Of a DNA stretch of 64,000 nucleotides, positions 62,045 through 64,000 are shown in pieces. The stretch comes from Parasphaerochaeta coccoides DSM 17374 (GTDB lineage: Bacteria > Spirochaetota > Spirochaetia > Sphaerochaetales > Sphaerochaetaceae): positions 1,984,001 to 2,048,000 of the forward strand of contig NC_015436.1 in the NCBI RefSeq assembly GCF_000208385.1, given 5' to 3'. The position numbers and the translations under genes were made by a program. Numbering within the stretch: the first letter of the stretch is position 1; every line of letters starts with the position of its first letter. A model generated the notes under the pieces. The model saw only the letters and a list, made by a program, of their open reading frames with translations, had not been told where the DNA came from and did no database searches.

Positions 62045-63229
62045 CTACCAGTAGGGCTGCCACGCCGTGGACAGGCGGGACAGATGAGACAGGCGCGTGA
62101 GGGCTTCTACATAAAAATAGTCTCCCCATGAGACACATTCATCAACGCCTTCCTCCGTACACGTATTGTATGGTGATTTCTTGCTATACGTGCCGTGGAG
62201 CAACTGGCCGTTCGACACGCGGGGATCAGATACGCTATACCCTTCGACCAAGCTCCGCATCAGACGCTTCGCCAGACACGTGTATTCCTGGCCTGTCTTC
62301 TCATCTACCAGGGAGGACATTTCCAGGAGACCGCAGGCGACGATTGCTGAACTGGAGGAATCGCGCGGCTCTCCGCTTCCTTCCGTAAAGGTGAAGTCCC
62401 AATAGGGCACCAAATCACCGGGCAGGTGTGTGATGAAACAGTCCAGAACCTTGCGGAACAATGCCGGACACCGGCTATCACCGGTATAGCGGTAACTCAA
62501 GGCGATTCCGTAGATGCTCCATGCCTGGCCGCGTGCCCAGATGGAATCATCCTTGTACCCCTGGCATGTCTCCCCACGGAGGGGCAATCCCGTCACGCTG
62601 TCCATGAAGAATGTATGGTATGTGGAGCCGTCAGGCCGGATTGACCATGCAAGTGAAGTTGCGGTGTGTATTTCCGCAACAGTCCTGTACCGCTCATCCC
62701 CTGTTTCCTTGGTCGCCCAATACAACAGCGGAAGATTCATCAGGCAGTCAATGATGAACCTATGGCTTTCCGGCTTGTCCATGGGTCCCCACGCCTGAAG
62801 AAATCCACCTTTCCCATGGAACCGGGTGAGGAGCTGGTCAGCGGCAAGCAGGGCTGCCTTGCGGGCTTTTTCACTGCCCGTGAGCAGATAAGCGGACACG
62901 CACGAAGGAGAATAGAGGAACCCCATGTCATGATGATCCACCTCAATTTTCCTCTCTATGCGGTGCAGGAAGCTGTCCACCAAGGTCAAGGCACAGGAAA
63001 GCATATCCTTGTCCCGCGTCTTCTCCCAGGCAAGCCACACCTGACCGGGCCAGAAGCCGGTAGTCCATTGGTCATTGGCGCACGCAGGATAAAAATTGCC
63101 GATACTGCTGTGGTTCTGGCAAACGTGGGTGAAATGCGGGATATTCCTGGCTATCTGCTCGATCGCCCTGTCCAAAGCTCCTGTAATCAACGCGTCATCG
63201 GCTTCAGCCGCATGAATCCCCTCATGCAT
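62045..63229 (-). CDS. GH88 unsaturated glucuronyl hydrolase
   Basis: A 394-residue enzyme removing the unsaturated uronate left by polysaccharide lyases. (alpha/alpha)6 barrel; seen are NDQWTTGFWPG, HHDMGFLYSPS with catalytic Asp, the second Asp in FIIDCLMNLPLLYWA, QGYKDDSIWARGQAW, DSSSSAIVACG and SWGDYFYVEAL. ATG 63229 has AAGGAGG 8 bases upstream; GTG 63250 is less likely. No signal peptide, so cytoplasmic. It precedes the lyase by 23 bases on the same strand, the usual lyase plus GH88 pairing. Confidence 0.9.
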   Translation of the reverse strand: MHEGIHAAEADDALITGALDRAIEQIARNIPHFTHVCQNHSSIGNFYPACANDQWTTGFWPGQVWLAWEKTRDKDMLSCALTLVDSFLHRIERKIEVDHHDMGFLYSPSCVSAYLLTGSEKARKAALLAADQLLTRFHGKGGFLQAWGPMDKPESHRFIIDCLMNLPLLYWATKETGDERYRTVAEIHTATSLAWSIRPDGSTYHTFFMDSVTGLPLRGETCQGYKDDSIWARGQAWSIYGIALSYRYTGDSRCPALFRKVLDCFITHLPGDLVPYWDFTFTEGSGEPRDSSSSAIVACGLLEMSSLVDEKTGQEYTCLAKRLMRSLVEGYSVSDPRVSNGQLLHGTYSKKSPYNTCTEEGVDECVSWGDYFYVEALTRLSHLSRLSTAWQPYW

Positions 63230-63300
63230 TTCCCGTTCCTCCTTGCTCACGCATCATCCCTTCAAAAGGAATGCTTTCCAAGAGCTTACCCCTTCAAAGT

Positions 63301-64000
63301 TCATCCTTTCAAGCCTGTATTGGCAATACCTTGGACAAAGAATTTCTGGAGGGACAGGAACACAATGAGGATAGGGATGAGTACGACCACGGATGCTGCC
63401 ATGATCAGACCGTATTCCGCTGAAAACTGCGAAATGAACATGCGCAGGCCAATCTGTATGGTTTTCAGGTTCTGCCGTGTCAGATAAATCATCGGTCCGA
63501 GAAAATCATTCCATACCGTGACGAATGTAAAAATCACCAAAGTGGACAGGGCTGGTTTGGACAAAGGCAGCATGATGCGTCCGTAAATCAGGTATTCATT
63601 CATACCGTCTATGCGTGCCGCCTCGCACAGTTCGTCCGGTATGCTTTGGTAGAATTGCCGCATCAGGAACACGCCGAAGGCACTGAACGCCTGAAGGAAG
63701 ATGAGGGAAAGATGCGTATTGTTGAGACCAAAGCTCCGCATCATGATGAACTGGGGAACCATGTACACATGCCACGGCATGGCTATGGTAGCGATGTACC
63801 CCAGGAACAGGGCATTCTTGAACTTGAAATCAAGTTTCGCGAAAGCATAAGCGGCGAAACTGGATGTGAAAAGCTGGAGGAGCGTGATAATGACCGTCAG
63901 CTTGACGGTATTCATGATGAAACGGCCAAGAGGTATAGTCGTCCAAATCTCCACATAGTTGCTCCACCGCGGGAGTTTGGGAATCCATTGGATGGGAAAG
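63301..64000 (-). CDS. Sugar ABC transporter permease, MalG type (5' end outside window)
   Basis: C-terminal 232 codons or so of a carbohydrate permease of the binding-protein-dependent inner-membrane class (MalG/LacG). Reading continues upstream past 63954 to the window edge as IPKLPRWSNYVEIWTTIPLG, so the gene is longer. Four or more membrane helices are visible and the EAA motif is ELCEAARIDGMNEYLIYGRI. It lies upstream of GH88 and the lyase, 71 bases apart, and probably imports the oligosaccharides they degrade. Confidence 0.92.
   Translation of the reverse strand, partial: FPIQWIPKLPRWSNYVEIWTTIPLGRFIMNTVKLTVIITLLQLFTSSFAAYAFAKLDFKFKNALFLGYIATIAMPWHVYMVPQFIMMRSFGLNNTHLSLIFLQAFSAFGVFLMRQFYQSIPDELCEAARIDGMNEYLIYGRIMLPLSKPALSTLVIFTFVTVWNDFLGPMIYLTRQNLKTIQIGLRMFISQFSAEYGLIMAASVVVLIPILIVFLSLQKFFVQGIANTGLKG

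Overview
The window reads as chromosomal DNA of a Spirochaetota bacterium, most likely of the Sphaerochaeta type. This is inferred from the family make-up and gene order: a coiled-coil membrane protein of the spirochaete kind next to an HAD hydrolase and Der, a DUF3798 binding lipoprotein, spirochaete-like ribosomal protein variants, and Bacteroidota-like surface lipoproteins and polysaccharide enzymes that fit an anaerobic gut community. No rRNA, CRISPR array, prophage or insertion sequence was seen. Almost everything between 2.9 and 57 kb is housekeeping.

Layout. 1-2.9 kb: a sugar-type ABC ATPase (cut by the window edge), its DUF3798 binding protein with a possible leader peptide, and a divergent small beta-barrel protein. 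2.9-7.6 kb: the grpE-dnaK-dnaJ-rlmB chaperone operon. 8.0-9.5 kb: malic enzyme. 9.6-13.5 kb: a large GLUG-repeat surface lipoprotein preceded by about 21.6 copies of an 8-base repeat. 13.7-23.0 kb: coiled-coil protein with an 18-base in-frame repeat, HAD hydrolase, der, ptsI, a GerMN protein, tlyA, ymdB and rny. 23.3-38.4 kb: the tuf-S10-spc-alpha ribosomal superoperon (tuf to rplQ), read leftwards from a strong promoter at 38.35 kb. 38.5-38.76 kb: remains of a BrnT/BrnA toxin-antitoxin module. 38.8-51.5 kb: rpsL-rpsG, rpoBC, rplKAJL, nusG, secE, rpmG, tRNA-Trp and tRNA-Thr. 51.7-57.0 kb: NagD-like phosphatase and carAB. 57.5-59.9 kb: an RCC1-propeller surface lipoprotein whose start codon is followed directly by (GA)19. 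60.0-64.0 kb: heparinase II/III-family lyase, GH88 unsaturated glucuronyl hydrolase and a sugar ABC permease, read leftwards as one catabolic cluster.

The most interesting signal is a pair of candidate phase-variable surface lipoproteins at opposite ends of the housekeeping block. Both have a lipoprotein signal peptide, a related fimbrillin-like N-terminal domain and a long repeat domain (GLUG or RCC1). In both, a frame-changing simple-sequence repeat lies between a Shine-Dalgarno/ATG pair and the signal peptide. The (GA)19 gene is in frame as sequenced; the 8-base repeat gene is one unit away from direct in-frame fusion. In each, one out-of-frame reading ends about 10 bases before the internal ATG, so the repeats could set expression by reading frame and by re-initiation. 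This rests on sequence alone.
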